64,000 nucleotides of DNA. It comes from DASWUZ01 sp036401375 (lineage in GTDB: Bacteria; Acidobacteriota; Terriglobia; Terriglobales; Acidobacteriaceae). Made by a program: the position numbers and the translations under genes. The stretch is taken from assembly GCA_036401375.1 (NCBI GenBank), contig DASWVB010000036.1, forward strand, positions 45,992-109,991, in the 5' to 3' direction. Below the pieces are notes generated by a model, which made no database searches, was not told the DNA's origin, and saw nothing but the letters and a program-made list of their open reading frames with translations. Below are positions 25,923 through 33,941 of the stretch, piece by piece (position 1 is the stretch's first letter; every line of letters starts with the position of its first letter).

Positions 25923-25928
25923 TACAAT
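25923..25928 (+). promoter_or_regulatory. TACAAT -10-like box 7 nt before the alpha/beta hydrolase start
   Basis: TACAAT, AGAGGGG, ATG. The gap contains a G-rich Shine-Dalgarno-like run, so this promoter may be leaderless or give a very short leader. Confidence 0.4.
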
Positions 25929-25935
25929 AGAGGGG

Positions 25936-26610
25936 ATGAGCACTCCACAACTGCGCAGCATCGCCAACCTTAGAGGTCCAGCGGGGCGGCTTGAGGCGCT
26001 CCTCAATGCGGGAGCCGCCGACGCACCTTACGCGGTGCTGGCGTGTCATCCGCACCCGCTGGGCGGCGGGACTATTCACAACAAGGTCATCTATCAGGCG
26101 ATGAAAACATTCCACGCATATGGATTGCCTGTGCTGCGCTTCAACTTTCGCGGTACCGGCCTCAGTGAGGGTGTCCACGACGACGGGCGTGGCGAGCAGG
26201 AAGACGTGCGCGCTGCCCTCGACTGGCTCGACCGCGAGTTTCACCTGCCGATTCTCTTCGTCGGCTTTTCCTTCGGCGCAAACGTCGGGCTCCAGGCCTG
26301 CTGCGGCGATTTGCGCGTTTGCGGGCTGGTGGCGCTTGGCCTGCCGATACGCGCCGAGGGTCGCGAATACGGCTACGACTTCCTCAAGGCCTGCACGCAA
26401 CCCAAGCTCTTCATCAGTGGAGATCAAGACCAGTACGGCCCTCACGCGGAAGTCGCGGCCGCCGTTGCGAGCGCTGCCCGGCCCGCCGATCTCATCTGGA
26501 TCCCGCAAGCGGACCACTTCTTCGTGGGAAAGCTGCCCGAGATGCAGAAGGCTATCCGGGACTGGCTCCCAATCCAGTTCCCCTCATTGCGCTCTCCGCA
26601 GACCAGCTGA
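25936..26610 (+). CDS. Cytoplasmic alpha/beta hydrolase
   Basis: 224 aa. Seen: ACHPHPLGGGTIHNKV (oxyanion region), LRFNFRGTGLSEG, nucleophile elbow GFSFGA (Ser112), SGDQDQYGP carrying the acid and QADHFF carrying the His. This is the class of small alpha/beta hydrolases often annotated as dienelactone-hydrolase-like or xaa-Pro-type; the substrate is unknown. No signal peptide, so cytoplasmic. The ATG at 25936 is favoured over the longer frame from 25777, which runs through the divergent M20 gene. The stop is followed after 51 bp by the CPBP protease gene. Confidence 0.88.
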   Translation: MSTPQLRSIANLRGPAGRLEALLNAGAADAPYAVLACHPHPLGGGTIHNKVIYQAMKTFHAYGLPVLRFNFRGTGLSEGVHDDGRGEQEDVRAALDWLDREFHLPILFVGFSFGANVGLQACCGDLRVCGLVALGLPIRAEGREYGYDFLKACTQPKLFISGDQDQYGPHAEVAAAVASAARPADLIWIPQADHFFVGKLPEMQKAIRDWLPIQFPSLRSPQTS

Positions 26611-26661
26611 GGCGCGCTGTGCGAGACTTCCCTACAGCCTGTTACCAGGATTGCTGCCCCT

Positions 26662-27417
26662 ATGCGACTGCTCGAACCTCTGATCCTGCTGATCGCGTGC
26701 CTCGGTGGTCTCTACTACTTCGTGCGCAACGATACGGACGAGTACGCCAGATTCAAACTGCTCACCGACACTCGCGACCGGCAGAGCCGCTATCGCATAT
26801 GGATCCTGAGGGGACTCCTGCTCTTCGCCCTCGTCCCTCTGATCAGCCTCGCGGTGCTGGGTCGCATATCCACCCTGCTTACCCAGCCTGTAGAGTTCGC
26901 CCCGCTCTCAGAGATGCTTCGGCAGAGACTACCGCGAGCCCAAATGCCCAGTCCTGGCTTCCTGTTCGGCTTTGCCGGCGCGTTGCTGGCCGGACTGGCC
27001 GGCGGCCTGGTGTTTGCAAAGGTAATCAAGAGAGGCTCCGTTGCGGCCCGAGACATACTGCCGCTGATGCCCCGCAACGGCCCCGAGACAGCGCACACTG
27101 CCATTCTCTCGATCAACGCCGGTCTCGGCGAGGAACTGTTCTTTCGCCTGCTGTTGCCGCTGCTTCTCACCCTCGTCTTCGGCCATCCTGCTGTCGGCTT
27201 TGTGCTGGCAACGCTCATCTTCGGTGGGATGCACCGCTACCAGGGGATCGTAGGGGTGCTGGTGACGACCATCCTGGGAGCCGGCTTCGCGGTCATCTAC
27301 CTGTGGACGCGGAGCCTCTGGATTGTCGTCGCCGGCCACGCGCTGCTTGACCTCTTCGGCCTGGTGGTCCGCCCCAGCCTGGGCCGTCTCTTCAATCGAA
27401 AGCCGGAAATCGCTTAG
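26662..27417 (+). CDS. CPBP-family intramembrane metalloprotease
   Basis: 251 aa, with about six to seven transmembrane helices. Seen: the Abi/CPBP motifs GEELFFRLL (Glu157, Glu158, Arg162), FGGMHRY (His191) and VVAGHALLDLFG (a third His with Asp). These form the metal site of Rce1-like membrane proteases. In bacteria they act in peptide maturation, bacteriocin immunity or envelope regulation; the target here is unknown. It follows the alpha/beta hydrolase on the same strand (51 bp) and may be in the same transcript. Confidence 0.88.
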   Translation: MRLLEPLILLIACLGGLYYFVRNDTDEYARFKLLTDTRDRQSRYRIWILRGLLLFALVPLISLAVLGRISTLLTQPVEFAPLSEMLRQRLPRAQMPSPGFLFGFAGALLAGLAGGLVFAKVIKRGSVAARDILPLMPRNGPETAHTAILSINAGLGEELFFRLLLPLLLTLVFGHPAVGFVLATLIFGGMHRYQGIVGVLVTTILGAGFAVIYLWTRSLWIVVAGHALLDLFGLVVRPSLGRLFNRKPEIA

Positions 27418-27528
27418 ACTGGATGCGCTTGGACCGCAAGGCAGAGAATCGCGTCGCAATCACCCACTGCAAGTAATGCGGATTCACTTTCAGCCGTGAG
27501 AGCTCAGACCTCAAGGGAGACCAACAAG

Positions 27529-28044
27529 ATGGCCACGTCGGAACTGCTCCTCCAGGACTTTGACGTAGAGATATCCAACACCCGGCGCACCCTTCAGCGG
27601 GTGCCGGAGGGTCAGAATGACTGGGCGCCGCACGAGAAGTCGATGCGGCTCGGCAAACTGGCCATGCACTGCGCCACGCTTCCCTATTTTGGCCTCTTCA
27701 TCCTGGAGGATGATGGTATGGACCTCGCCAACCCGACCCGCCCGCAAAGTTCTCTGAACTTTATCTCTCGGGAGGCCGCCCTCCGGCAATTTGAAGAAGG
27801 CGTCACAGCCGCAAGGTGCGCCCTGGCGAAGTCCTCTGACGCAAGGCTCGGTGCTCCGTGGCCCTTCACGTACGGGCAGATGGTGATCTCAAACGGGCCA
27901 CGCTCCCTCGCCTTCCGCCAGATGTTCTTCAACCACATGGTGCATCATGTCGCTCAACTTGGGGTCTACCTACGTTTGAACAACATACCCGTCCCGGCGC
28001 TCTATGGGCCCTCAGCCGACGAGCAGTGGTCCCCTCCAAAGTAA
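27529..28044 (+). CDS. DinB-family (DUF664-like) four-helix metal-binding protein
   Basis: 171 aa. Seen: LLLQDFDVEISNTRRTLQRVPEGQNDWAPHEKSMRLGKLAMHCATLP at the N-terminus in the DinB pattern (PHEKS, MHCA His), and FNHMVHHVAQLGVYLRLNNIPVPALYGPSADE at the C-terminus (HxxHH metal ligands). DinB-fold proteins include thiol-dependent transferases; most are of unknown activity. The ATG at 27529 is preceded by AAGGGAG and is preferred to the earlier GTG at 27496. It lies 101 bp upstream of mqnE. Confidence 0.87.
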   Translation: MATSELLLQDFDVEISNTRRTLQRVPEGQNDWAPHEKSMRLGKLAMHCATLPYFGLFILEDDGMDLANPTRPQSSLNFISREAALRQFEEGVTAARCALAKSSDARLGAPWPFTYGQMVISNGPRSLAFRQMFFNHMVHHVAQLGVYLRLNNIPVPALYGPSADEQWSPPK

Positions 28045-28131
28045 GGTTCGCAACGCGCAGTCTTCTCCATCTTCTCTCCACGGGACGCAGCAGGTGCTCG
28101 CCCAGTTGGTCCTGTCCGGGCGTGGATGCAG

Positions 28132-28137
28132 TATCCT
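28132..28137 (+). promoter_or_regulatory. TATCCT -10-like box 7 nt before the mqnE start
   Basis: TATCCT, GAGGGTC, ATG. Possible leaderless promoter, though GAGGG in the gap could serve as a very close Shine-Dalgarno. Confidence 0.35.
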
Positions 28138-28144
28138 GAGGGTC

Positions 28145-29344
28145 ATGACTGTTGAAGCGGCCCCCTTGATTGCGCCCCCAGCAGAGCCGGAGCCCCGCAG
28201 GCGGCCGGCACTGCTGCAGCAGCGGCGCCCATTTCAGACCGAAGACCGGCGCCTCGCCTCGATCGCCGAGAGAGTAATGGCCAAGGAGCGTCTCAGCTTC
28301 AACGATGGCGTGACCCTCTACCGGTCCCCGGACATTCTCGCGGTAGGCTGGCTCGCCAACCACGTCCGCGAACGCATGCACGGCTCCATCGCCTACTTCA
28401 ATGTGAACCGGCACATCAACCCGACCAACGTCTGCGTCGCCGCCTGCCGTCTGTGCGCCTTCGGCCGCAAGAAGGATACGGCAGGCTCCTATACCATGGC
28501 CCTCGAACAGGCGTGGGAGTCTGCTGCCTCCGGCTACACCGAGGCCGTTACCGAATTTCACATCGTAGGCGGTCTGCACCCCGACCTGCCGCTTGAATAT
28601 TTCCTCGACCTCGTCTCCGGCCTCAAGGTGCGCTTTCCTCAAGTCCACATCAAGGCGTTCACCATGGTTGAGGTCGCCTTCCTGGCGCGCCGTGCGAAGT
28701 TGAGCATCGCCGAGACCCTGGAGAGGATGAAGTCCGCCGGTGTCGACTCCTGCCCGGGTGGAGGAGCGGAGATCTTCGCCGACCGCGTCCGCCACATCAT
28801 CTGCGACCACAAGATCGACGGCGGCGAATGGCTCGAGACGGCCCGCCTGGCGCACCTCGCCGGCCTGCGCTCGAACGCGACCATGCTCTACGGCCACATC
28901 GAGAACGATGAAGACCGCGTCGACCACCTCGTCCGCCTGCGCACCCTGCAGGACGAGACCGGCGGCTTCCAGACCTTCATCCCGCTCGCCTTTCACCCTG
29001 CCAACACAGCCCTCGACCATCTGCCGAAGACGACCGGGCTGCTGGACATCCGGCAGATCGCGGTCAGCCGGCTGATGCTCGACAACTTCGCCCACATCAA
29101 GGCCTACTGGCAGATGATGACGGCCAAGATCGCGCAGATCGCGCTGCGCTTTGGCGCCGACGACATCGACGGCACCGTAATTGAAGAGAAAATTTACCAT
29201 GACGCAGGAGCGACCACTCCGCAGGGGATGCGGCGCGAGCAGCTGGTCCGCCTCATCACCGAGGCGGGCCGCACCGCCGTCGAACGCGACACCCTCTACC
29301 GACCCGTCACCCGCTCCGAAAACACGTTTACCGTCGCCGTTTGA
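28145..29344 (+). CDS. mqnE: Aminodeoxyfutalosine synthase
   Basis: 399 aa, radical SAM. Seen: INPTNVCVAACRLCAFGR with the CxxxCxxC cluster motif (about residues 94-105), FHIVGGLHPDLP, VDSCPGGGAEIF, HIKAYWQMM and EEKIYHDAGA, all characteristic of MqnE. Family knowledge: it joins the MqnA product 3-[(1-carboxyvinyl)oxy]benzoate to SAM-derived adenosyl radical, giving 6-amino-6-deoxyfutalosine, step two of futalosine menaquinone synthesis. mqnA is in the window at 32957-33835. One odd detail: VDSCPGGG has Cys where relatives often have Leu. The ATG at 28145 is chosen over the frame start at 28004, which overlaps the DinB gene. Confidence 0.93.
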   Translation: MTVEAAPLIAPPAEPEPRRRPALLQQRRPFQTEDRRLASIAERVMAKERLSFNDGVTLYRSPDILAVGWLANHVRERMHGSIAYFNVNRHINPTNVCVAACRLCAFGRKKDTAGSYTMALEQAWESAASGYTEAVTEFHIVGGLHPDLPLEYFLDLVSGLKVRFPQVHIKAFTMVEVAFLARRAKLSIAETLERMKSAGVDSCPGGGAEIFADRVRHIICDHKIDGGEWLETARLAHLAGLRSNATMLYGHIENDEDRVDHLVRLRTLQDETGGFQTFIPLAFHPANTALDHLPKTTGLLDIRQIAVSRLMLDNFAHIKAYWQMMTAKIAQIALRFGADDIDGTVIEEKIYHDAGATTPQGMRREQLVRLITEAGRTAVERDTLYRPVTRSENTFTVAV

Positions 29345-29351
29345 ACCGCCC

Positions 29352-29762
29352 ATGGCTTTCTCTCAGGCAAAGCACGAGGAAGAGACCATCCGCGCGTTCA
29401 TGCCCAAAGACAAGCAGGAGCGGTACTTGTTTCTTCTCGCACACCCAAGCCGTCGCCGTAGGTTCACGAGCAGCCTCGCACACTTTCATTACGACTTATT
29501 TCGCAACGCCAGCCCGATACCACCGAGCCTCGCTCACACGCACGAAGAAGTAATTGCGCTCCTGCAAAGCAAGGGTGCTGGCACAGTCGTATGGGTTATC
29601 TCGGAAAACTCCAGACTGGACGCAACGGAGATGCCATTGAAAGAAGCTGTCCGCGAGGTCTGGGGCTCCGATACGGGTACCATCTTGTCTTGCGTGCCGG
29701 GCAGGCTCGCACTGTTTCAAGGTGAGGAAAGAAACAGCGCACGCCTGCTGCACATTCCTTAG
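29352..29762 (+). CDS. Hypothetical protein
   Basis: 136 aa, no family recognised. Seen: a soluble alpha/beta-type sequence, N-terminal helix rich in Glu/Lys (AKHEEETIRAFMPKDKQERYLFLL), then FHYDLFRN and a predicted central strand GAGTVVWVISEN. No signal peptide or membrane segment. The ATG at 29352 lies 8 bp after the mqnE stop, so it is probably co-transcribed with mqnE. The earlier frame start at 29181 lies inside mqnE and is not used. A role related to menaquinone is possible but only from position. Confidence 0.6.
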   Translation: MAFSQAKHEEETIRAFMPKDKQERYLFLLAHPSRRRRFTSSLAHFHYDLFRNASPIPPSLAHTHEEVIALLQSKGAGTVVWVISENSRLDATEMPLKEAVREVWGSDTGTILSCVPGRLALFQGEERNSARLLHIP

Positions 29763-29820
29763 CCGACGTTGGAACACTTCACTACAGTTTCCGCAAGCAT
29801 TACCGGCACGGAGGTCGGTG
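29763..29820 (+). repeat. Imperfect direct repeat copy 1 (leader-like)
   Basis: About 58 bp beginning CCGACGTTGGAACACT and ending GGCACGGAGGTCGGTG. It matches the sequence at 30059-30117 with a few substitutions and small gaps. It starts directly after the stop of the previous gene. It contains the same GGAGG as copy 2, followed by GTG, so it looks like a second, degenerate copy of a gene's leader. Confidence 0.6.
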
Positions 29821-29873
29821 CTGCGCCCGCACTGAAACACGTTTGATGTCGCTGTTTAGCCACTCTCGTTGAG

Positions 29874-29915
29874 CGAGTCCTCTTGAGCCTGCAGGGGCGA
29901 GTCCTCTTGAGCCCC
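29874..29915 (+). repeat. 17-bp direct repeat pair GCGAGTCCTCTTGAGCC
   Basis: Two identical copies of GCGAGTCCTCTTGAGCC about 24 bp apart, in a non-coding stretch between the two leader-like repeats. The sequence looks like short tandem duplication; no coding potential supported here. Confidence 0.6.
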
Positions 29916-30058
29916 GGGTTTGAACGGGCGGCCCCTAAGAATTCACTGATGCTGCGGGTCCAGTGCGGCTTGAGCCGCTGAGGTGTGGCCTGGCCGATGG
30001 AGAGTTTTCCCTCGCCTTTAACCAAATCTGATCAGACCGGACAGCTCACAACTTTCAA

Positions 30059-30117
30059 CCGACGTTCGGAACACTTTCGCTGCGACTTTCGTAAGCACTA
30101 CGGCACGGAGGTCGTTA
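30059..30117 (+). repeat. Imperfect direct repeat copy 2 (leader of the DUF4267-like gene)
   Basis: About 59 bp matching copy 1 at 29763. It supplies GGAGG at about 30107-30111, the Shine-Dalgarno of the membrane protein gene that starts at 30118, so this copy is the functional one. Confidence 0.6.
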
Positions 30118-30522
30118 ATGTCTGAACGCGATTTTGCAACTCCCCTATGGCCCAGGCTTGCAGCGCTCCTGGGAGCGATCTTAATGGCGCTTGGCGGCAT
30201 CCTGGCGCTGGTGCATCCGGCGATGCTGGCTTCGCCTCATGATGCAATGAATGGAGCCGTTCACGTCTACGCGGGCTATACCGCATCGCGCAACCTGGTG
30301 ATATCGGCGTTGCTGTTTGCAATGCTCCTCGCGGGCGCCCGCGCGAGCCTGGGGTCATTGATGGTGCTCGTCGGGCTCACTCAGATAGCAGACGCATTTA
30401 TCGACTGCTTTGAAGGACGATGGCCCATCGTTCCGGGAGTGCTGGTGCTTGGCGTGCTCTTCCTTGCCGCGGCGGCGCGGCTCTCGGGCCACCCATTCTG
30501 GAAGCGCGCTGCCTGGGCCTAG
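30118..30522 (+). CDS. Four-helix membrane protein, DUF4267-like
   Basis: 134 aa. Seen: about four transmembrane segments (LAALLGAILMALGGILALVHP; YTASRNLVISALLFAMLLAGA; SLGSLMVLVGLTQIADAFIDC; VLVLGVLFLAAAARL) with YAGYTASRN between the first two, resembling DUF4267 proteins; family assignment is tentative. Inner membrane. The Shine-Dalgarno GGAGG is 6-7 nt upstream and lies inside a duplicated leader sequence. About 160 bp upstream of the SRP RNA gene. Confidence 0.72.
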   Translation: MSERDFATPLWPRLAALLGAILMALGGILALVHPAMLASPHDAMNGAVHVYAGYTASRNLVISALLFAMLLAGARASLGSLMVLVGLTQIADAFIDCFEGRWPIVPGVLVLGVLFLAAAARLSGHPFWKRAAWA

Positions 30523-30667
30523 CTCCGACTCGCCGCCGGCACTTGCGTCGCGACGTGTGCGAAGCGGCTGTTCAAGATCCACCTTGGCTGGGCGTGTCAA
30601 TATCCAAGCCCTCTTTACATTGGGGTCCAGTCGCCTGCTGAAAGGCTGCGAGCAGAGCGTGCGATGG

Positions 30668-30673
30668 TAGAAT
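30668..30673 (+). promoter_or_regulatory. TAGAAT -10 box of the SRP RNA gene
   Basis: TAGAAT ending 7 nt before the first base of the predicted SRP RNA; no convincing -35 at the expected distance. Confidence 0.4.
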
Positions 30674-30680
30674 TGAGGCT

Positions 30681-30779
30681 GTGCCGGGCCCTACGCGACG
30701 CAATCCCGCCAACCCCGCCAGGTCCGGAAGGAAGCAACGGCAACGGGCCAGTGCGTGCGCAGTAGGTCGCCCGGTACTT
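30681..30779 (+). ncRNA. ffs: Signal recognition particle RNA (4.5S type)
   Basis: Seen: the highly conserved SRP domain IV core GGTCCGGAAGGAAGCA at 30721-30736, which binds Ffh. The flanks pair: GTGCCGGGC (30681-30689) with GCCCGGTAC (about 30769-30777), followed by CCTAC with GTAGG, forming the long hairpin of a short bacterial 4.5S RNA. It guides nascent membrane and secreted proteins to the translocon with Ffh. The ends are set by pairing and are good to a few bases. fabH follows 210 bp downstream on the same strand. Confidence 0.93.
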
Positions 30780-30990
30780 GATCGCTTTAGGTCGCCTCGT
30801 AGCTGCGCAACCCACCTTCCTGTAGCACTCCTTTCAAAACCCTTTGTTCCTGTCCAAGCGAATCAAAGTTCCCGCTGAAGGCGCAATCGTGCGCGCGGGC
30901 GCTTGCCGGTGACCGCTCAACTTGCCTGCGTGGACAGCCTTACCCCCCTCCATAGACAATGAGGTTGAGCAGTTTACGGAGAAAAAGCCT

Positions 30991-32025
30991 TTGACCCTCG
31001 CCGTGCGTCCGCGTGTGTCTCGACGCGCAAAGATCAGTGCCCTAGGAATCTGCGTTCCTCCCCGAATACTCAGTAACTTCGACCTGGAAAAGATGGTCGA
31101 TACCAACGACAAATGGATCGTCGACCGGGTCGGCATCCGCGAGCGTCACCTCGTCGAAAAGGGGGAGGCGACCAGTGATATGGCGGCCTCCGCCGCCCGC
31201 GACTGTCTCTCGCAGCGGGGCATCGATGCCTCCGAGGTCGAGACCATCATCGTCGCGACCGTAACGCCGGACATGTTCTTCCCCGCCACAGCGTGCATCG
31301 TGCAGGACAAGATCGGAGCCAGGGGCGCATGGGGATTTGACCTGTCGGCGGCCTGTTCGGGGTTCGTCTATGCACTGCAGATGGGCGCAAAGCTGATCGA
31401 ATCGGGCGCGCAGTCCAAGGTGCTCGTAATCGGCGCCGACACCATGTCTTCCATCATCGATTACACCGACCGCTCCACCTGCATCCTGTTCGGAGACGGC
31501 GCCGGCGCCGTGCTCCTAGAGCCCACCAAAGAGGGTCTCGTCGACGGCAAAGAAGAGATGGGCTTGATTGACTACTACCACGAGATCGACGGCTCGGGTG
31601 GATCGGCGCTCTTCATGCCGGGTGGTGGCAGCCTTCACCCTCCAAGTGCGGAGACGATAGCCAACAAGATGCACTTCGTTCACCAGGAGGGGCAGGCCGT
31701 CTACAAGTACGCAGTACGCAAGATGGTCGAGGCGTCAGAAGAGGTGCTCAGGCGCAACGGCATCACAGTGGCCGACATCAGCCTGCTGATTCCCCACCAG
31801 GCCAATCGCCGCATCATCGAGGCCGCTGCCGATCGCCTCGGGCTGCGCCCTGAACAGGTCGTGATCAACATCGACCGCTTCGGAAATACAGTTGCCGCCA
31901 CGATCCCGCTCGCCATGGAGAGCGCGCGGCAGGAGGACCGTCTGCACAAGGGGGACCTGGTGCTGGTAGCCTCTGTGGGAGCGGGCTTCACGGTCGGCGC
32001 CACCCTGCTGCGCTGGGAAATATAA
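30991..32025 (+). CDS. fabH: Beta-ketoacyl-ACP synthase III
   Basis: 344 aa. Seen: catalytic Cys in DLSAACSGFVYAL, His in IPHQANRRIIEAA and Asn in DRFGNTVAATIPLA, the Cys-His-Asn triad of FabH. It starts type II fatty-acid elongation by condensing an acyl-CoA with malonyl-ACP in the cytoplasm. Start choice: the frame is open from 30922, but TTG at 30991 has GGAG 9 nt upstream (30978-30981); GTG at 31003 is an alternative. The first ATG in frame is inside the conserved fold, so a non-ATG start is needed. Branched-chain starter specificity cannot be read from sequence. Convergent with the DedA-like gene. Confidence 0.93.
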   Translation: MTLAVRPRVSRRAKISALGICVPPRILSNFDLEKMVDTNDKWIVDRVGIRERHLVEKGEATSDMAASAARDCLSQRGIDASEVETIIVATVTPDMFFPATACIVQDKIGARGAWGFDLSAACSGFVYALQMGAKLIESGAQSKVLVIGADTMSSIIDYTDRSTCILFGDGAGAVLLEPTKEGLVDGKEEMGLIDYYHEIDGSGGSALFMPGGGSLHPPSAETIANKMHFVHQEGQAVYKYAVRKMVEASEEVLRRNGITVADISLLIPHQANRRIIEAAADRLGLRPEQVVINIDRFGNTVAATIPLAMESARQEDRLHKGDLVLVASVGAGFTVGATLLRWEI

Positions 32026-32065
32026 GTTCGATGAATCGCCTGACCGTAGTGTGCGGAGAGCGGCG

Positions 32066-32827
32066 TTACTGCCCCGCAACCGGAAGTGGCGCTCTGCCCG
32101 GGACAGCTTCAGGAGCGGCCTGGTCTTCGGCTGCCTCCGCAGCCTTCGCACGCTGCAGCTTCCACCACCCGTAGCTCACCCCTGCTACAGTGATCACCCC
32201 GAGAGTCCAGAGGACGGGCGTCGTATACTCCGCGACGTACCTCTCCCACAGGCGCACCACGGAGCGGCCATAGCGAACCCCGAGCCAGGCCACCAGACCA
32301 TAGCGCAGAGTGCGCGCGGCGCCGAAGGCGATGAGGAAGCGACGCCGCGAGACTCCCAGCGCTCCCGCCGCCAGCAGAAAGGGCTGCAGCGGCGTAGGTG
32401 GCGGCAGCATAGCCGGAATCAGCACTGCCAGCCAGGAGTGATGCTCCACCCAGTTCGAGACGGCCTTCAGGATGCGCTTCGAGACATAGCGCCCGAGGGC
32501 GGCCTCGCCACCCTTTTTGCCGAAGCTCCACGTCAGGTACCCGCCGATCATGCTGCCGGCAATCGCACATGCAGGCAGTAGCCAGGGGTTGCCGTGATGA
32601 GCCACAAGGAACAGGAGCAGCAGGTCGGTCGAGCCGGGCAGTGGAAGCGGGACCACCGAGGAGTCGACGATCGACACCCCAAAGACACCCAGCGCACCGA
32701 GATGAATGAGCCATCGTGGCAGCGGGGGCTTGTGATGCCCTGCTGCATGATGCGCGGCCTTAGCAGCCTTCTCCTGCGCGAAGGTCAGCATGCTTGCGAG
32801 TTGGGGAGGCATCTTCATCAGGAACAT
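32066..32827 (-). CDS. DedA/YqaA-like (VTT domain) membrane protein
   Basis: 253 aa. Seen: N-terminal soluble helix with His-rich AAHHAAGHHK, then SNARE-associated/VTT-type membrane region: SIVDSSVVPLPLPGSTDLLLLF, IAGSMIGGYLTWSFGKKGG and LIPAMLPPPTPLQPFLLAAGALGVSRRRF, followed by a last membrane helix and an Ala-rich tail. DedA-type proteins affect membrane lipid flipping and envelope integrity; this one is nearest the YqaA subgroup. The Pro-rich re-entrant segments PLPLPG and LPPPTP are the family hallmark. Convergent with fabH (40 bp). Confidence 0.86.
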   Translation of the reverse strand: MFLMKMPPQLASMLTFAQEKAAKAAHHAAGHHKPPLPRWLIHLGALGVFGVSIVDSSVVPLPLPGSTDLLLLFLVAHHGNPWLLPACAIAGSMIGGYLTWSFGKKGGEAALGRYVSKRILKAVSNWVEHHSWLAVLIPAMLPPPTPLQPFLLAAGALGVSRRRFLIAFGAARTLRYGLVAWLGVRYGRSVVRLWERYVAEYTTPVLWTLGVITVAGVSYGWWKLQRAKAAEAAEDQAAPEAVPGRAPLPVAGQ

Positions 32828-32956
32828 CAGTCAATAGGACGTTGCCAAGGCGTTCGAGGCCGCTTGAATCATGGGGAAATCAGAAGCGGAGCAACTTGCG
32901 GACCCTACCTGTTCGCTAATTTCTATCTACTCGCAAATCTGCGACCGTATTTGAAC

Positions 32957-33835
32957 TTAGAGCAGGCGAAGAGTGGACGTGCGCGGCAAATAGTCGACCT
33001 CGGCGGCCGCTGCATAAAAGGATTCGAGGCCACGGATGCAATTCTCGTCGAGGATGTAGTGAATGTTCCGGGTGAGGTATGTCCTGATGGTTTCTGCCGG
33101 GATGGCTATCCGCTGCGACCACTCAGTCACCACCTGATCGATGTGCGCGAGCCCCTCGTCGCGAGAGTGTTGGAAGTCGGCGATGAGCTGTGCCGGCTCA
33201 AGGCCGCTCTCGTCCAGGGCAGAGGGCCTGACTGCCCAGAACGCCGAGACCCAGGGAAGACCGGTCCGCTGATGCCACTCGTGCGCGAGGTCGAGGTAGT
33301 CCAGACGCTCTCCTGTACGCTGCAGCCGCTCGTTCTGACTCTCCAGCGCAAGCAGGGCCGGGTCGCCGATCAGCAGTGCCGAGTCCGCGGCTTCGAGCAT
33401 GCGATCGAGGTCTGGAGGGTGCTGGAGGAATCGCACCTCGGGCGATCCAAGCGGCCTCCAGTATCTGGAGAAGAGCACCTGGGCATAGGCAAGCGATGTT
33501 CGAGAAGAGGTGTCAGCGGCAACGGTGCGGACGCGATCGACTGCGCCCTCACGAACGATGAGCAGAATTGACCTTACCCGGTCGAGTGAGGCGATCGCGC
33601 ACCCGGGAATGATGGCGAGACCTGGATCGAAAGCGTAAGCCGCTGCCGGAATAAGACCGATATCAGCCAGCCCGGCGCTCAGCTCCCGCGCACACTCTGC
33701 AGGGGTGGTGCGGTGAATCGAATACCTGTCAGCGAGCACCTGCTCGAGGGGCGGATGCTCAAAGTCCCACATCAGGGGTGCGGGATTTAGGAAGTCGATT
33801 GCAGCAATGCGCAGAGCGCGGGCGGGCCTGGTCAC
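32957..33835 (-). CDS. mqnA: Chorismate dehydratase (menaquinone biosynthesis)
   Basis: 292 aa. Seen: RIAAIDFLNPAPLMWDF, a periplasmic-binding-protein-like fold with GLADIGLIPAAAYAF, SILLIVREG, ADTSSRTSLAYAQVLF and LLIGDPAL, the MqnA pattern. It dehydrates chorismate to 3-[(1-carboxyvinyl)oxy]benzoate, step one of the futalosine route; the product is used by MqnE (28145-29344). The frame opens with TTG at 33850, but GTG at 33835, 5 nt after a TACACT box, gives a better N-terminus (MTRPARALRIAAIDF). Oddly, the first and second enzymes are on opposite strands 3.6 kb apart. Confidence 0.93.
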   Translation of the reverse strand: MTRPARALRIAAIDFLNPAPLMWDFEHPPLEQVLADRYSIHRTTPAECARELSAGLADIGLIPAAAYAFDPGLAIIPGCAIASLDRVRSILLIVREGAVDRVRTVAADTSSRTSLAYAQVLFSRYWRPLGSPEVRFLQHPPDLDRMLEAADSALLIGDPALLALESQNERLQRTGERLDYLDLAHEWHQRTGLPWVSAFWAVRPSALDESGLEPAQLIADFQHSRDEGLAHIDQVVTEWSQRIAIPAETIRTYLTRNIHYILDENCIRGLESFYAAAAEVDYLPRTSTLRLL

Positions 33836-33840
33836 CTCAC

Positions 33841-33846
33841 AGTGTA
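33841..33846 (-). promoter_or_regulatory. TACACT -10-like box 5 nt before the mqnA GTG
   Basis: Minus strand: TACACT, GTGAG, GTG. Possible leaderless promoter; it supports the GTG start. Confidence 0.4.
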
Positions 33847-33873
33847 ACAACCGGCACGCGCCGACTCGGACCT

Positions 33874-33938
33874 GTGCAGCCGCGACGGGAATTGAACGAC
33901 TACCTCCGCGGGCGTTGTGGATTTATCGCGGCCTGCAC
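33874..33938 (-). terminator. Long-range inverted repeat between lipoprotein gene and mqnA
   Basis: GTGCAGCCGCGA (33874-33885) pairs with TCGCGGCCTGCAC (33926-33938), 12 pairs with one bulge, enclosing about 40 nt that can form an inner CGCG stem. It begins 3 nt after the stop codon of the lipoprotein gene. No U tract follows, so it may be a processing or stability element rather than an intrinsic terminator. Confidence 0.35.
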
Positions 33939-33941
33939 CGC

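Noticed and set aside
27929..29353. 474-aa open frame on the minus strand
   Set aside because: It lies entirely antisense to mqnE and has no recognisable motif; long shadow frames are common in GC-rich DNA.
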